NCBI RefSeq assembly: GCF_034522235.1
Contig: NZ_JAXHLN010000002.1
Coordinates: 310,896 to 374,895, forward strand
DNA: 64,000 nucleotides
Direction: 5' to 3'
Source of the DNA: Thiohalophilus sp.
GTDB lineage: Bacteria > Pseudomonadota > Gammaproteobacteria > UBA6429 > Thiohalophilaceae
The translations under genes and the position numbers were made by a program. The notes under the pieces were generated by a model. That model had not been told where the DNA came from. It was given only the letters and a program-made list of their open reading frames with translations, and searched no databases. This document shows positions 25,054 to 33,775 of the stretch, one piece after another; the first letter of the stretch is position 1, and every line of letters starts with the position of its first letter.

Positions 25054-25611
25054 TCATAATTGCATCCGATGCCGGGCATACAGGCCGGCGATCAGCAGAC
25101 CAACAAGCAGTGCCGCGCCAGCCAGCCAGTACTGGTACTCCTCCAGGTTCTCCAGCAGCTTTTCCGCACCCTTGCCCAGGGCAAAGCCGGCCCAGGAGAC
25201 GCCCAGTCCCCAGACCGTGGCCGGTATCAGATCCAGCAGGGTAAAGCGCAGGTGGCTGATGCCGGTCATGCCCAGAGCGAAAGGGGTGATGGCGCGCAGG
25301 CCAAACAGACCCCGATAGCCAAAGATGATCAGCATATTGTGACGCTCGAGCAGACTGCGAATCCGCGCCACGCGCGGTTGCCACCCGGGGCGATTTTCCA
25401 GTACGGCCCGACCCTTGAGGCGGCCGAGCAGAAAGAAAAACTGGTAGGTCAGGATCGAGCCGATGATTGATGCCATCATCACCCAGTGTAATTCCAGCAG
25501 TCCCCGGTGGGCGAGGAAGCCGGCGGTCAATACAATCGCCTCGCCCTCGACAAAAACGCCGAGCGCGACTGCCAGGTAGCCGTAGGTGGCAATGGCTGAT
25601 TCGAGCGTCAC
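25054..25611 (-). CDS. DedA-family membrane protein
   Basis: The GTG start at 25611 follows AGAGGA. 185 residues, with the DedA signature FVEGEAIVLTAGFLAHRG, GSILTYQFFFLLGR (the usual G/D-x3-G region), FGYRGLFGLRAITPFALGM and the glycine-rich NxxxAxxW-like helix VWGLGVSWAGFALGKGAEKL. DedA proteins are inner-membrane lipid scramblases or flippases needed for envelope homeostasis. Usual length. Confidence 0.88.
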   Translation of the reverse strand: MTLESAIATYGYLAVALGVFVEGEAIVLTAGFLAHRGLLELHWVMMASIIGSILTYQFFFLLGRLKGRAVLENRPGWQPRVARIRSLLERHNMLIIFGYRGLFGLRAITPFALGMTGISHLRFTLLDLIPATVWGLGVSWAGFALGKGAEKLLENLEEYQYWLAGAALLVGLLIAGLYARHRMQL

Positions 25612-25740
25612 GCGATGGATTCCTCTGTCTGAAAACCGGGAACGGAGCACGGAATTACCTAATGTTAAGAGGTACTTTGGGCTGATTCAATAACTCAGTC
25701 CGACTATATCGTACGCAAGGCAGGCCTGGACGTTATTCAT

Positions 25741-26205
25741 ATGTCATTACTTTCTTACAGCATATCAATCCCGCTATGGCTTCTGGTCATCATGATCGTC
25801 ATCATGCTCCCGACCCTGATAAAGCTGGTCAGGCTAGGCTACCGGTTCAAGCAGGGCGGGCTGGTCAGGGAAGAGCAGGGCGACACGGTTGTCTGGAAAG
25901 TGCAGAACCGGATCAGTGCTCCTGACCCCAAAAAGCGCGCATCAGCCAGGAATGAAGAGAAAGAGAAGGAGCGCGAAAAGAAGGCGGAACTGGCCCGGAT
26001 TCTGACGATACTCATAAAGGAAGGCGACAAGGGTGTGTTGATGAAAACCATTGCCGACAGGATGGGTATCAGTATGATCCATGCGCAACATGCCATGAAA
26101 AAGCTTGTAGATAAAGGTATGGTGGAAGAGGTTGCCGGTGTCAGCGGCACGAAGTATTACCTGACCCAGGCGGGCAAAGAATATTGTCGCCGTAAAGCGA
26201 AATAA
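25741..26205 (+). CDS. Membrane-anchored winged-helix protein
   Basis: One N-terminal membrane helix (LWLLVIMIVIMLPTLIKLV) is followed by a charged coiled-coil-like run (ASARNEEKEKEREKKAEL) and a MarR-like winged helix: LARILTILIKEGDKGVL, then MKTIADRMGISMIHAQHAMK, then the wing VEEVAGVSGTKYYLT. It could be a membrane-bound regulator, but DNA binding is not proven; similar domains also mediate protein contacts. It is isolated. Confidence 0.7.
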   Translation: MSLLSYSISIPLWLLVIMIVIMLPTLIKLVRLGYRFKQGGLVREEQGDTVVWKVQNRISAPDPKKRASARNEEKEKEREKKAELARILTILIKEGDKGVLMKTIADRMGISMIHAQHAMKKLVDKGMVEEVAGVSGTKYYLTQAGKEYCRRKAK

Positions 26206-26341
26206 AAAATCAGTAATAAATAGAAGATTATATCTGCCCGCCACCACTGTTGGAAGGTTGCGGGGTGATTTGTCCGGGTCTTTGCTCTTCGGCAAAAGCT
26301 GATAAGATGGGGTGTGCTCATGACCCGGGACCAAGAGTTCC

Positions 26342-27151
26342 ATGCCAGTTTACCTGCTTGTCGATAACGGTTCCAAACAACCGGACGCTACATTGTATTT
26401 GCGTTGCCTGGCCGCCCGGCTGAGCGAACATACGGGCAAGACTATCCACCCGGTCTCGCTGCAGCATGCAGACGCGATTCCCGAGGAGGAACTGGATGGT
26501 ACGCCCGCGCAGGTGTTTCCCGAATTTCTCCGGACCCGGTTGGCGCAGGGTGAACAGGAATTTGTGGTGGTGCCGTTGTTCTTCGGACTGAGCCGGGCGA
26601 TCACCTCGTTTATTCCCGCCGAGGTGGCGAGACTCAAATCGACATATCCCGAACTGACGGTCAGGGTGGCCCCGGTCACCTGGCCCCTGCCCGAGGGCGA
26701 ACCGCGCCTGGCGCAGGTCGTGTTCGAACATATCCAGCAGGCCCGGCGGCAGAGCGTAGATGGGGCAAAGCTGGTACTGGTCGACCACGGCTCCCCGAGC
26801 CCGATGATAACCGAGGTACGCAGGGGCGTTGCCCAAACTCTGGCAAGGCAACACGGCCTTGAGGTGGACCAGGCGGTCATGGAGCGCCGTGAAGGCAAAG
26901 AATACGATTTTAACGGCGATCTGCTCGCGACCTGGCTGCGACAACAGGCGGAGCGGGGTGTGACAGAGGTGATCGTCGCCATGCTCTTCTTCCTCCCCGG
27001 TCGCCATGCCGGCCCGCATGGCGACGTGGCGGAAATCTGCAATACCGTGACGAGCGATTATCCGCAGCTTAACTACACTATTACCCCCCTGATCATCGAC
27101 CATCCGTTGTTACTGGAAATTCTCAAAGATCGTCTTGAAGCGGGAGAGTAG
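26342..27151 (+). CDS. Two-domain CbiX/SirB-type chelatase-like protein
   Basis: The 269 residues comprise two CbiX repeats. The second keeps LVLVDHGSPSP and LPGRHAGPHGDV, with histidines where the metal and tetrapyrrole sites normally lie. The first has VDNGSKQP (His to Asn) and GLSRAITSFIP (His lost), so it is probably structural only. The family inserts Co or Fe into sirohydrochlorin for cobalamin or siroheme. A chelatase role is likely, though no other tetrapyrrole gene is nearby. Confidence 0.78.
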   Translation: MPVYLLVDNGSKQPDATLYLRCLAARLSEHTGKTIHPVSLQHADAIPEEELDGTPAQVFPEFLRTRLAQGEQEFVVVPLFFGLSRAITSFIPAEVARLKSTYPELTVRVAPVTWPLPEGEPRLAQVVFEHIQQARRQSVDGAKLVLVDHGSPSPMITEVRRGVAQTLARQHGLEVDQAVMERREGKEYDFNGDLLATWLRQQAERGVTEVIVAMLFFLPGRHAGPHGDVAEICNTVTSDYPQLNYTITPLIIDHPLLLEILKDRLEAGE

Positions 27152-27286
27152 TTAAAAGTGCCGGCTAGTATACAGAGGATCCGGCCGGCAAGAGACCGGT
27201 TCTATTGCAATTCGTAAGCCCCGTTGTCCGTTACAGCGATTTTGTCCAGGGTTTACTGACCACACGATTTGGCATATAGATCGGAT

Positions 27287-27991
27287 ATGAATATGAACTC
27301 GATCCTCGTGACGGGTAGCAACCGCGGGCTAGGTCTGGAATGGGTGCGTCAGTATGCACAGCTGGGATGGCGGGTCTACGCTACGTGTCGCTTTCCGGAG
27401 CAGGCCGATGAACTGCACAAGCTGGCAAGTGACCATCCGAATGTCTCCGTCCATCCGCTTGATGTCACCCGGGCCGAGCAGATCGGGGCGCTGGCCAGAG
27501 AATTGAGCGATGTTGCCATCGATATTCTGGTGAATAATGCCGGTGTTTATTACGAACGCTGGGGCAAGGACAAACTCGGTAGCATTGATTATGCCAACTG
27601 GCAGCAGACCTTCGCGGTGAACGTCCTGGGGGCCATGCGGGTCAGTGAAGCCTTGCTGGATGCGGTTGCCCGCAGCCGGCGCCGTCTGCTGGTTGGCATC
27701 AGCAGCCACATGGGCAGCATCACGGATATCGACAGTGGCAAGAATTACGCCTATCGTTCCAGCAAGGCGGCCCTGAACGCGGCTATGACCGGTTTATCCC
27801 ATGAAGTCGCGCCGCGCAAGGTCGGTGTGTTGTTGCTGCATCCCGGTTGGGTCCAGACCCGCATGGGAGGCGATTCGGCGCCGTATACACCTGCCGAGAG
27901 TGTGCAGGGGATGCGTCAAATCATCGATGATTTCACGCTTGAGCAGTCAGGCGTCTTTCTGCGTTTTGACGGCACCCCAATGCCCTGGTGA
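27287..27991 (+). CDS. Short-chain dehydrogenase/reductase
   Basis: The 234-residue single-domain SDR has the cofactor loop TGSNRGLGLEW, an NNAG motif (LVNNAGVYYE), the catalytic Ser (SSHMGSI) and YRSSKAALN (Tyr-x-x-x-Lys). The Arg after the first strand (ATCRFPEQ) suggests NADPH. The closest functional types are C-factor/CsgA-like and carbonyl reductases; the substrate is unknown. It is a single gene. Confidence 0.88.
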   Translation: MNMNSILVTGSNRGLGLEWVRQYAQLGWRVYATCRFPEQADELHKLASDHPNVSVHPLDVTRAEQIGALARELSDVAIDILVNNAGVYYERWGKDKLGSIDYANWQQTFAVNVLGAMRVSEALLDAVARSRRRLLVGISSHMGSITDIDSGKNYAYRSSKAALNAAMTGLSHEVAPRKVGVLLLHPGWVQTRMGGDSAPYTPAESVQGMRQIIDDFTLEQSGVFLRFDGTPMPW

Positions 27992-28250
27992 CAGGTAGCC
28001 GGATAGTCCCTCCAACAAGCAGGTCTGCAAACTTGTAATGACCTGACCGGACATCGCGTCAGAGAATGGAATATCGGATTTCTCCGGGGAATATTTGATT
28101 TCCATCCGGTTCGCTGTTACACCTTGGTCAGCGGATATCGATAATTCAGGAATTTCGAGATGTAGCCGTCAATATGAAAGCCTGCGGATGGCGGCTGATC
28201 GTTGTTCCGGCAACCTCGATTAATATCTCTTTTGCAAAAGAGGAAGGGCG

Positions 28251-29672
28251 ATGGGAATGTCACGTTCAGGATTGGCGATTGGTCTGTTCCTGATTACGCT
28301 GCTGCTCGCCTGGGTTTTTCATGGTACCGGTGTCGTGGGTAATGATGCCGGCCGCAACATTTATATCCCTCAAACGCTGACGATACCCCTGCAGGTGAAG
28401 GCGGCTTACAACGGCGAGAAGATGTTCTTCCGTTACCGGTGGCCCGCAAAGCAGCCGCATATATACCATGACATGCTCCGTTATCAGGACGGCAAGTGGC
28501 TGCGTATCGGCAAAAGCCCGATCGGCCGGCAGCCGCAGGGGATCTACGAGGATCGAGTGACGATGCTGGTGGACGACGGTCGCGTGCCGGCGTTCGACAA
28601 ATACGGCGGTTATGCCACTATCGGTAACGGCATGCGGTTTTTCACCGACGAGGCGGATGCTGCAGCGGTCAAGGCCCATCCCTACCTTGGTGGAAAGAAA
28701 GGCAAGTCCGATGTGCGCAAGTACCTGCCTGCCACGCGAACCGACCCGGCGGACTGGACATCGATCGTCCCCGAACAGGAACTGGGCGAGCTGCGTGAGG
28801 CGGGCTACTTTCTGGATTTGTGGCATTGGCGGGCGCATCGTTCCAATCCGATTGGCAAGTCCGATGATCAGTTTGTGGCCGAGTACCGCTATGGTGATGA
28901 GGGGCAGGGCGTCTATACCACCAACTGGGACAGTGCGAACAACCGGCCCATGTGGATGTTCGACCCGGACAAGGTTGGTTTTGCCGCACTCAGCTGGGCG
29001 GACCTGGAACAAAAGCGGCTGGGTTTCGACGATATCTATTACTTGCGCAAGGCCGAGGCCATACCCTTCGATCCGGATCATGCCTGGGAGGATGGCGATA
29101 CCCTGCCACGGCGGATGTTGCGGCCGGGGTCGGGCTCTCATTCCGACATCAGCGTCTCAAGTCAGGGGCGCTGGCGGGCGGGGTACTGGGAGGTGACCCT
29201 GGAGCGGGCTCTGGACACGGGCCATCCGTTGGATGACAAGGCCTTTGTCCACAAACAGCTGTACTGGCTGGCCTTCGCGGTTCACCGTAACGCGAGTGGT
29301 GGCCGCTGGCACTACGTGTCGTTGCCGGTCACGCTGGGCATGGAACGCGATGCGCCGTTACGCGCGGCACGCTTCGAGGGCGAGCAACCCGGCTGGCAAC
29401 AGGACTGGTTTGAGGTGACGTTGTTTTATCCCGGGCAGGTCAGCTGGCCGCTGTTGACCAGTCACGCCCATGCCGGCGCGGAGAAGATCGCGCAGGATGT
29501 CCCAGTCGCTTCCCGGCATACACCGAAACAACTGGCCCATTACGGGGTCGAAATGGAATTCAATGCGGCGATTATCACTCACTGGTTCTGGACCCTGATT
29601 GCCGGTATGTTGCTGATTACCGGATTCGGATTTGCATTGGTGCGCACGCTGCAGGCAGAGACGAGGCGATAA
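28251..29672 (+). CDS. EB_dh (ethylbenzene-dehydrogenase heme-domain) membrane-anchored protein
   Basis: An N-terminal signal/anchor (IGLFLITLLLAWVFHG) is followed by an EB_dh-like beta-sandwich (TLTIPLQVKAAYNGEKMFFR, TMLVDD, WHWRAHRSNPIGKSDDQ, RWRAGYWEVTLERAL) and a C-terminal membrane helix (WFWTLIAGMLLITGFGFALV). In DMSO-reductase-type enzymes this domain binds heme b via Met and Lys or His, feeding electrons; here it stands without a molybdenum subunit. A DUF2231 membrane gene starts 3 bases after the stop, so the two likely form a membrane heme-protein pair. Strong ribosome site. Confidence 0.78.
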   Translation: MGMSRSGLAIGLFLITLLLAWVFHGTGVVGNDAGRNIYIPQTLTIPLQVKAAYNGEKMFFRYRWPAKQPHIYHDMLRYQDGKWLRIGKSPIGRQPQGIYEDRVTMLVDDGRVPAFDKYGGYATIGNGMRFFTDEADAAAVKAHPYLGGKKGKSDVRKYLPATRTDPADWTSIVPEQELGELREAGYFLDLWHWRAHRSNPIGKSDDQFVAEYRYGDEGQGVYTTNWDSANNRPMWMFDPDKVGFAALSWADLEQKRLGFDDIYYLRKAEAIPFDPDHAWEDGDTLPRRMLRPGSGSHSDISVSSQGRWRAGYWEVTLERALDTGHPLDDKAFVHKQLYWLAFAVHRNASGGRWHYVSLPVTLGMERDAPLRAARFEGEQPGWQQDWFEVTLFYPGQVSWPLLTSHAHAGAEKIAQDVPVASRHTPKQLAHYGVEMEFNAAIITHWFWTLIAGMLLITGFGFALVRTLQAETRR

Positions 29673-29675
29673 GCG

Positions 29676-30224
29676 ATGGAAGCCTATCATCACATGCTGG
29701 TGCATTTCCCGCTTGCCCTGTGGACGACCGGGGCCATTATTATTCTGGTGAGGACCGTCTCCGCCGGCCGCTTTGCCCTGGCGGCAGATCGGGTGCTGGC
29801 CCCGATTCTGTGGCTGGGGACGGCCCTCGGTCTGCTGGCCTATGCCAGCGGCTTGCTGGTCTGGTCGCCGGAGGCGATCACCTACACACCCATGGGCCGC
29901 AATCATATTCTCGCCGCAACCTGGACCCTGGCCTACTGGGCGCTGATTGCCGTGTTGCGTCAGCGTGCAGGCGAGGCGGTCTGGAAAGGCCACAATCGCT
30001 GGTTGATGCTGTTGCTCGGGGCACTGGGCGGTGTATTGCTGGCGGTGGCCGGAACCCTGGGGGGACATCTGACCGGTAGCGCCACCGCGTTGTCCAGCGT
30101 ATTGCGAGCATTGGGTTGGGAGGTCTACACGACATTCTATATGCCCGTCTGGATGATTGTGATTACCTGTCTTGTCGCGCTTTCGCTGGTGATTATAGGC
30201 ATACAAAGTCGACGCCCTGAATAA
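29676..30224 (+). CDS. DUF2231 membrane protein (possible b-heme partner)
   Basis: The 182 residues have four to five membrane helices with conserved-looking histidines (YHHMLVHFPLAL near the start, MGRNHILAA, WKGHNRW, GTLGGHLTG), as in the DUF2231 family, suspected of heme b ligation. It is directly coupled to the EB_dh gene. Together they could move electrons between the quinone pool and a periplasmic partner; this is inference. Confidence 0.75.
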   Translation: MEAYHHMLVHFPLALWTTGAIIILVRTVSAGRFALAADRVLAPILWLGTALGLLAYASGLLVWSPEAITYTPMGRNHILAATWTLAYWALIAVLRQRAGEAVWKGHNRWLMLLLGALGGVLLAVAGTLGGHLTGSATALSSVLRALGWEVYTTFYMPVWMIVITCLVALSLVIIGIQSRRPE

Positions 30225-30307
30225 AACCGGGAATGGCGCGGTACCGGGGATATCCCGGGCTTCCCCTCAAGTCGGCGCCGCTCAGGTTGGCCGGCTGGCC
30301 CGGGCTT

Positions 30308-30445
30308 ATGGATATTCTGCTGCTTTTGGGGATTCTTGCTCTGGAAATGTTGGCCGGTTGTGGCACCATGAGTGCTTACGAGCCACCGAAAGAGAAGCAG
30401 CCTCACGCTAACGTGACTGCCCTGCTACGGCATATGAGCAAATAA
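30308..30445 (+). CDS. Small putative lipoprotein
   Basis: The 45 residues begin MDILLLLGILALEMLAGCGT: a hydrophobic signal ending in a lipobox (L-A-G-C). A short polar tail follows (YEPPKEKQPHANVTALLRHM). It has no clear ribosome site, but the lipobox makes it plausible. Similar mini-lipoproteins often lie beside membrane oxidoreductase genes. Confidence 0.4.
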   Translation: MDILLLLGILALEMLAGCGTMSAYEPPKEKQPHANVTALLRHMSK

Positions 30446-30679
30446 AGCTCAAAAACGGAAAATTCAAGTTGAAACCTGTCGCGCGGTCCCAAAACACCTG
30501 AGAGATACGCGCAGGTATATGTAGCGAACAGCCCTGTATTGCTGCTTATATGGCCGGGGAGAGCCGGGGTGATTCCTCGGCTTTCCCTGCACGGCGTCTT
30601 ATTTTCGCCTGTCCTGGAAATTATCCGGTAATGGTCAATAATTAGGTAGCGAGAACTACAGATCAAGTCCGAGGGTGTG

Positions 30680-31255
30680 ATGAAAAAGATCGCGACATTG
30701 GGTGTGGCAGCATGCATGCTGCTGCTACCCGCTTATGTTTTTGCCCTGCAAATCAAGGGCGTCAAGTTCCCCGAACAGATTACGCAGGAAGCTTCACAGC
30801 AGAAACTGGTCCTGAACGGCGCGGGCGTTCGTGCCAAGTTCATTTTTGATATTTATATCGGCGCACTCTATCTCCCCGAGCGTTCAGACAGTATCAAAAA
30901 AATTCTGGACGATGGATCGCCCAGGCGCGTTGTTATGCACTTTCTTTATGACGAGATCGAAAAAAAGAAAATGCACTCCGCCTGGACAGAGGGGTTTGAG
31001 GATAATCTGACGGATGCGCAGTTCACCGGTTTGCAATCCGAGATAGACACATTCAATGCCGCGTTTGGTAATATCGTGGAGGGCGATGTCGTTATTATCG
31101 ACTTTCTGCCTGACAGCAATACTGTGGTACGAATTAACAACACGGAAAAAACCCGAATCAGTGGTGCCGATTTTCAGCGCGCCTTGCTATCTATCTGGCT
31201 GGGGGAATCACCGGTGGACGGCAGGCTGAAGAGGGCAATGTTGGGACGGGAGTAG
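30680..31255 (+). CDS. Exported chalcone-isomerase-like protein
   Basis: 191 residues after a signal peptide (IATLGVAACMLLLPAYVFA). The mature part has the chalcone-isomerase-like pattern IKGVKFPEQI, LNGAGVRAKFIFDIYIGALYL and VVMHFLYDEIEKKKMHSAW. Bacterial members are secreted, usually lack the plant active site and may bind fatty acids. The role is unknown. It is isolated, preceded by about 230 bases without genes. Confidence 0.8.
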   Translation: MKKIATLGVAACMLLLPAYVFALQIKGVKFPEQITQEASQQKLVLNGAGVRAKFIFDIYIGALYLPERSDSIKKILDDGSPRRVVMHFLYDEIEKKKMHSAWTEGFEDNLTDAQFTGLQSEIDTFNAAFGNIVEGDVVIIDFLPDSNTVVRINNTEKTRISGADFQRALLSIWLGESPVDGRLKRAMLGRE

Positions 31256-31430
31256 TTTGCTGGGCTACCTTTCACCTGACATTGGGGCAGGAAAGATCAG
31301 CCTGAATTCCCCTCGGGAAAGATGATTTTATCTCAGCGTTTTACGTGTGCCGTTGTCGTCTATACTTGAAGGAAGAGTCGGAGTCATGAAACCCACATAG
31401 TTCCCCGGTGAATACCGCAAGGAGGAACGT

Positions 31431-31763
31431 ATGACCGCCGTAAGACAAAATACAAATTTGCCGGAAATGGATGAAGCCGGGCTCATCGTCGATCCGGCGC
31501 AGTGGACGGAAGAGGCCGCTAACACTATTGCGGAGCAACTGAAGGTGGCGCCGCTGACAGACAACCATTGGCTGGTGATCTACAGTTTGCGGGATTACTA
31601 CAAGAAATTCGGGGTGGCGCCGGCCATGAACAGCGTCTGCCATCGCCTGGGTAAAGAAAAGTTCTGGGTACATGATTTGTTTCAAAGTTGCCTCAACGCA
31701 TGGCGTATTGCCGGATTGCCCAATCCTGGTGAGGAGGCCAAATCTTATCTCAATGATATGTAA
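31431..31763 (+). CDS. DsrC/TusE-family protein lacking the C-terminal cysteines
   Basis: The 110 residues fit the DsrC/TusE fold: DEAGLIVDPAQWTEEAANTI, LTDNHWLVIYSLRDYYKKFG and the C-terminal helix-turn region ending AGLPNPGEEAKSYLNDM. DsrC carries two essential Cys in its last 12 residues and TusE one; here that arm has none. Cys residues at NSVCHRL and LFQSC are elsewhere. It therefore matches the Cys-less class of DsrC homologues thought to be regulatory rather than sulfur-transferring. Strong ribosome site (AAGGAGG). Confidence 0.85.
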   Translation: MTAVRQNTNLPEMDEAGLIVDPAQWTEEAANTIAEQLKVAPLTDNHWLVIYSLRDYYKKFGVAPAMNSVCHRLGKEKFWVHDLFQSCLNAWRIAGLPNPGEEAKSYLNDM

Positions 31764-31895
31764 TCCGTGTAAGTCGTAAAATCGGATCGGGAACAGCCAG
31801 TGGTCTGAACTGTATCGGGCGTCCGGCGCCAATCAGGAACTGTCGGTATCGGTCGCTTTGACCAGTATGGATTGCGGCTGTTTGTGGCTGAATGA

Positions 31896-32572
31896 TCAAG
31901 CGATCGAGGCTCCGAACCAGAAGGCGATGCTTTTCTCGAGAAATTCGTCATAACGCCTGTAGTGTGTACCGTCGCATGAGAAGGTAACGCTAATCAAGCC
32001 ACTGAAAATATTGATCGAAGCCTGACGCAGATAGAAGGTGTTGTCAGTGGTGCGCAATGCCTTGAAGGTATCGAGGATTTTGGCGATTTGCTCAGGCTGC
32101 ACCAGAGCAAGCGAGGGATAGGACTCGTGAGGGTATATCAGGCAGATATCCGGATCGGTCAGGGCATCGATATCCAGGAGGCGGTAGCGATAAGGGTCGA
32201 GTGTCAGCCAGATAATCGCCTGGCTGCTGGCGAAATGAATCTGTACCTGGAAGCTCCCGTTCTGGGTAAGCAGCTCTTCGAGGATGCTCATAACCTGGTC
32301 CATGTTCCTGTCCAGGGGACTTTCTACGCGGGATTGCTGAAATACCAGTCCTCTGATTGCCGGATCGCCTTTGATCTGGCGTCATTCAGCAGATTGTCTG
32401 AAAAGCCCTGCCGTGACAGGCAGGTCGCGCAGGTCAAAGTCGATCTGGCGAGCAGGGACTCCAGCCGGTAACGGTTTTCCCAGAACGGTGCGAGTTGTCG
32501 ACTCAGATCCGCGATGGGCTTGCGCAATACGCGCGCGAGCTCCACGCGCTGGCGGCGGATGCTTTTTTCCAT
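31896..32572 (-). pseudogene. Cache/PDC-like sensor-domain protein, broken by a frameshift and a nonsense codon
   Basis: From MEKSIRRQRVELARVLRKP (start 32572) the frame holds until LESLLA. One base must then be skipped to continue QIDFDLRDLPVTAGLFRQSA. An in-frame TGA at 32382-32384 interrupts what is probably DAEGRQI-like, after which coding resumes RQIKGDPAIRGLVFQQSRVE and runs unbroken to the stop at 31896 (...SILEELLTQNG, CLIYPHESYPSLALVQPEQI, FWFGASIA). The whole would be about 225 residues, similar to small cache-type sensors. A partial protein could start at MDQVMSIL (32303), but the gene is probably dead. Confidence 0.65.
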
Positions 32573-32969
32573 GACATGTTGAGTATTATTTCCGTGTGCT
32601 GTTTGCGGAGGCCATCGAACGCGGTTAATGGCTACTTTACAAGGCATTGACAGACTGTAATTAGACACAATTCGCAATGTATTGCATCCCTTCTCACAAC
32701 GTGACCTGGTGCACGGTTTGTCTGAACAGCCCGACACCAGAACCCGGCTAAGGGTTAAGCTGGATGCCACAATATGCCAGGACAACGGCATGTTTTGGCC
32801 GAAGCTCGAAAATCTGATATTTCAGGATAGCGGTGGCGCCAGATGCCGAGATTATTCAGAACCGATAAACCCTTATCCGTCCTCCGGGGGTGGTGAGTTT
32901 GCCGCAAGAGCATGGACTGACTATATTCCTCCCTGATACCTGGTCCGCCTTTATAAGGAGTGTGATGAG
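32573..32969. other. Gene-free stretch
   Basis: No supported coding frame on either strand. It separates the broken sensor gene from the GFA remnant and presumably holds old promoters. A ribosome site (AAGGAGTG) is present just before the GFA start. Confidence 0.5.
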
Positions 32970-33090
32970 ATGCACTACCATGGAAGCTGCCATTGCGGCG
33001 CAGTCGGCTTTTCATTCGAGGCCGAGCCGATCGATAAAGGCCTGCGCTGTAATTGTTCCCTGTGCTCGCGCAAGGGCGCGATGATGTCGC
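32970..33090 (+). pseudogene. GFA/CENP-V zinc-domain protein, N-terminal remnant
   Basis: The intact start MHYHGSCHCGAVGFSFEAEP leads to LRCNCSLCSRKGAMMSP and then joins a FadL-type gene without the rest of the domain. The two zinc pairs (CHC, CNCSLC) are typical of glutathione-dependent formaldehyde-activating (GFA) proteins of about 115-130 residues; only the first 40 remain. The ribosome site and start are preserved, so a nonsense fusion may still be translated. Confidence 0.75.
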
Positions 33091-33621
33091 CTTGGCGTCG
33101 GCGCCTATCAAAAGAGCCTCGGCGGTGCCGTAACCGCCAATCCCGGCAGCGCGATGACCGCGGTCTCCAATCCGGCCGGCCTGGCCCGCGTCGGGTCCCG
33201 GGCAAACCAGAACCTGACAGTCTCTGCCGACATCAAGTGGATCAACTGGTCGGATACCATGGACAAGCTGTCGGTCAAGGGATCGGGTGGGTACGAGTTT
33301 CCGATGAACCCGGGCTGGGAGGATCAGACCATCTACGCGCTGGGTGTCGCCTATGATGCCAGTGAACGCGTGACGCTGCGGGCCGGTTACAATTATGCCG
33401 AGGCGCCGTTCGATGAAGACAAGGTCAGTTGCAATCTTCTTCTGCCGGCCATTGTCGAGACCCATTACACCGTCGGCATGAGCGTCGCGCTCAATAACCA
33501 TTGGGATCTGGGCTGGCACTACATGCTCGTACCGGAGAAGACCCTGACCGCCTCCGACAACGGTGCGAAGATAAGCCTCTCGGAGCAATCCATGGGGTTC
33601 AATATCGGTTCCCGTTTTTAA
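33091..33621 (+). pseudogene. FadL/OmpP1-type outer-membrane protein, head and tail joined
   Basis: Two pieces in one frame. The N-terminal plug piece LGVGAYQKSLGGAVTANPGS ... VSNPAGLARVGSRA is joined directly to the last third NQNLTVSADIKWINWSDTM ... ERVTLRAGYNYAEAPF ... GFNIGSRF, which ends in the aromatic residue needed for outer-membrane assembly. The signal peptide and most of the barrel are gone. FadL-type channels take up fatty acids and other hydrophobic compounds; this copy cannot fold. Its terminator hairpin survives downstream. Confidence 0.8.
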
Positions 33622-33642
33622 GCGTTAACCATTCCTGGCGAC

Positions 33643-33679
33643 GGTTTTGGGCTGAGTGCGCGAGCACCAGCCCAAAACC
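33643..33679 (+). terminator. Hairpin after the FadL-type remnant
   Basis: Arms GGTTTTGGGCTG (33643-33654) and CAGCCCAAAACC (33668-33679) pair perfectly. Inside them GTGC-GCGA-GCAC forms a GNRA tetraloop. It lies 21 bases after the stop. No strong T-run follows, so it may stabilise RNA rather than terminate. Confidence 0.75.
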
Positions 33680-33775
33680 AGTTTATATCATCTCTGTCTA
33701 CTGATTTCCTGATAATGCCAATCACGAGTTGCAGCAGGCATCAGCCTGAACGCGACGACTCCTCGATGCCTGAAC

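Noticed and set aside
32755-33588. 277-codon minus-strand frame across the GFA-FadL join
   Set aside because: It crosses the deletion scars that are explained by plus-strand gene fragments; no motif.
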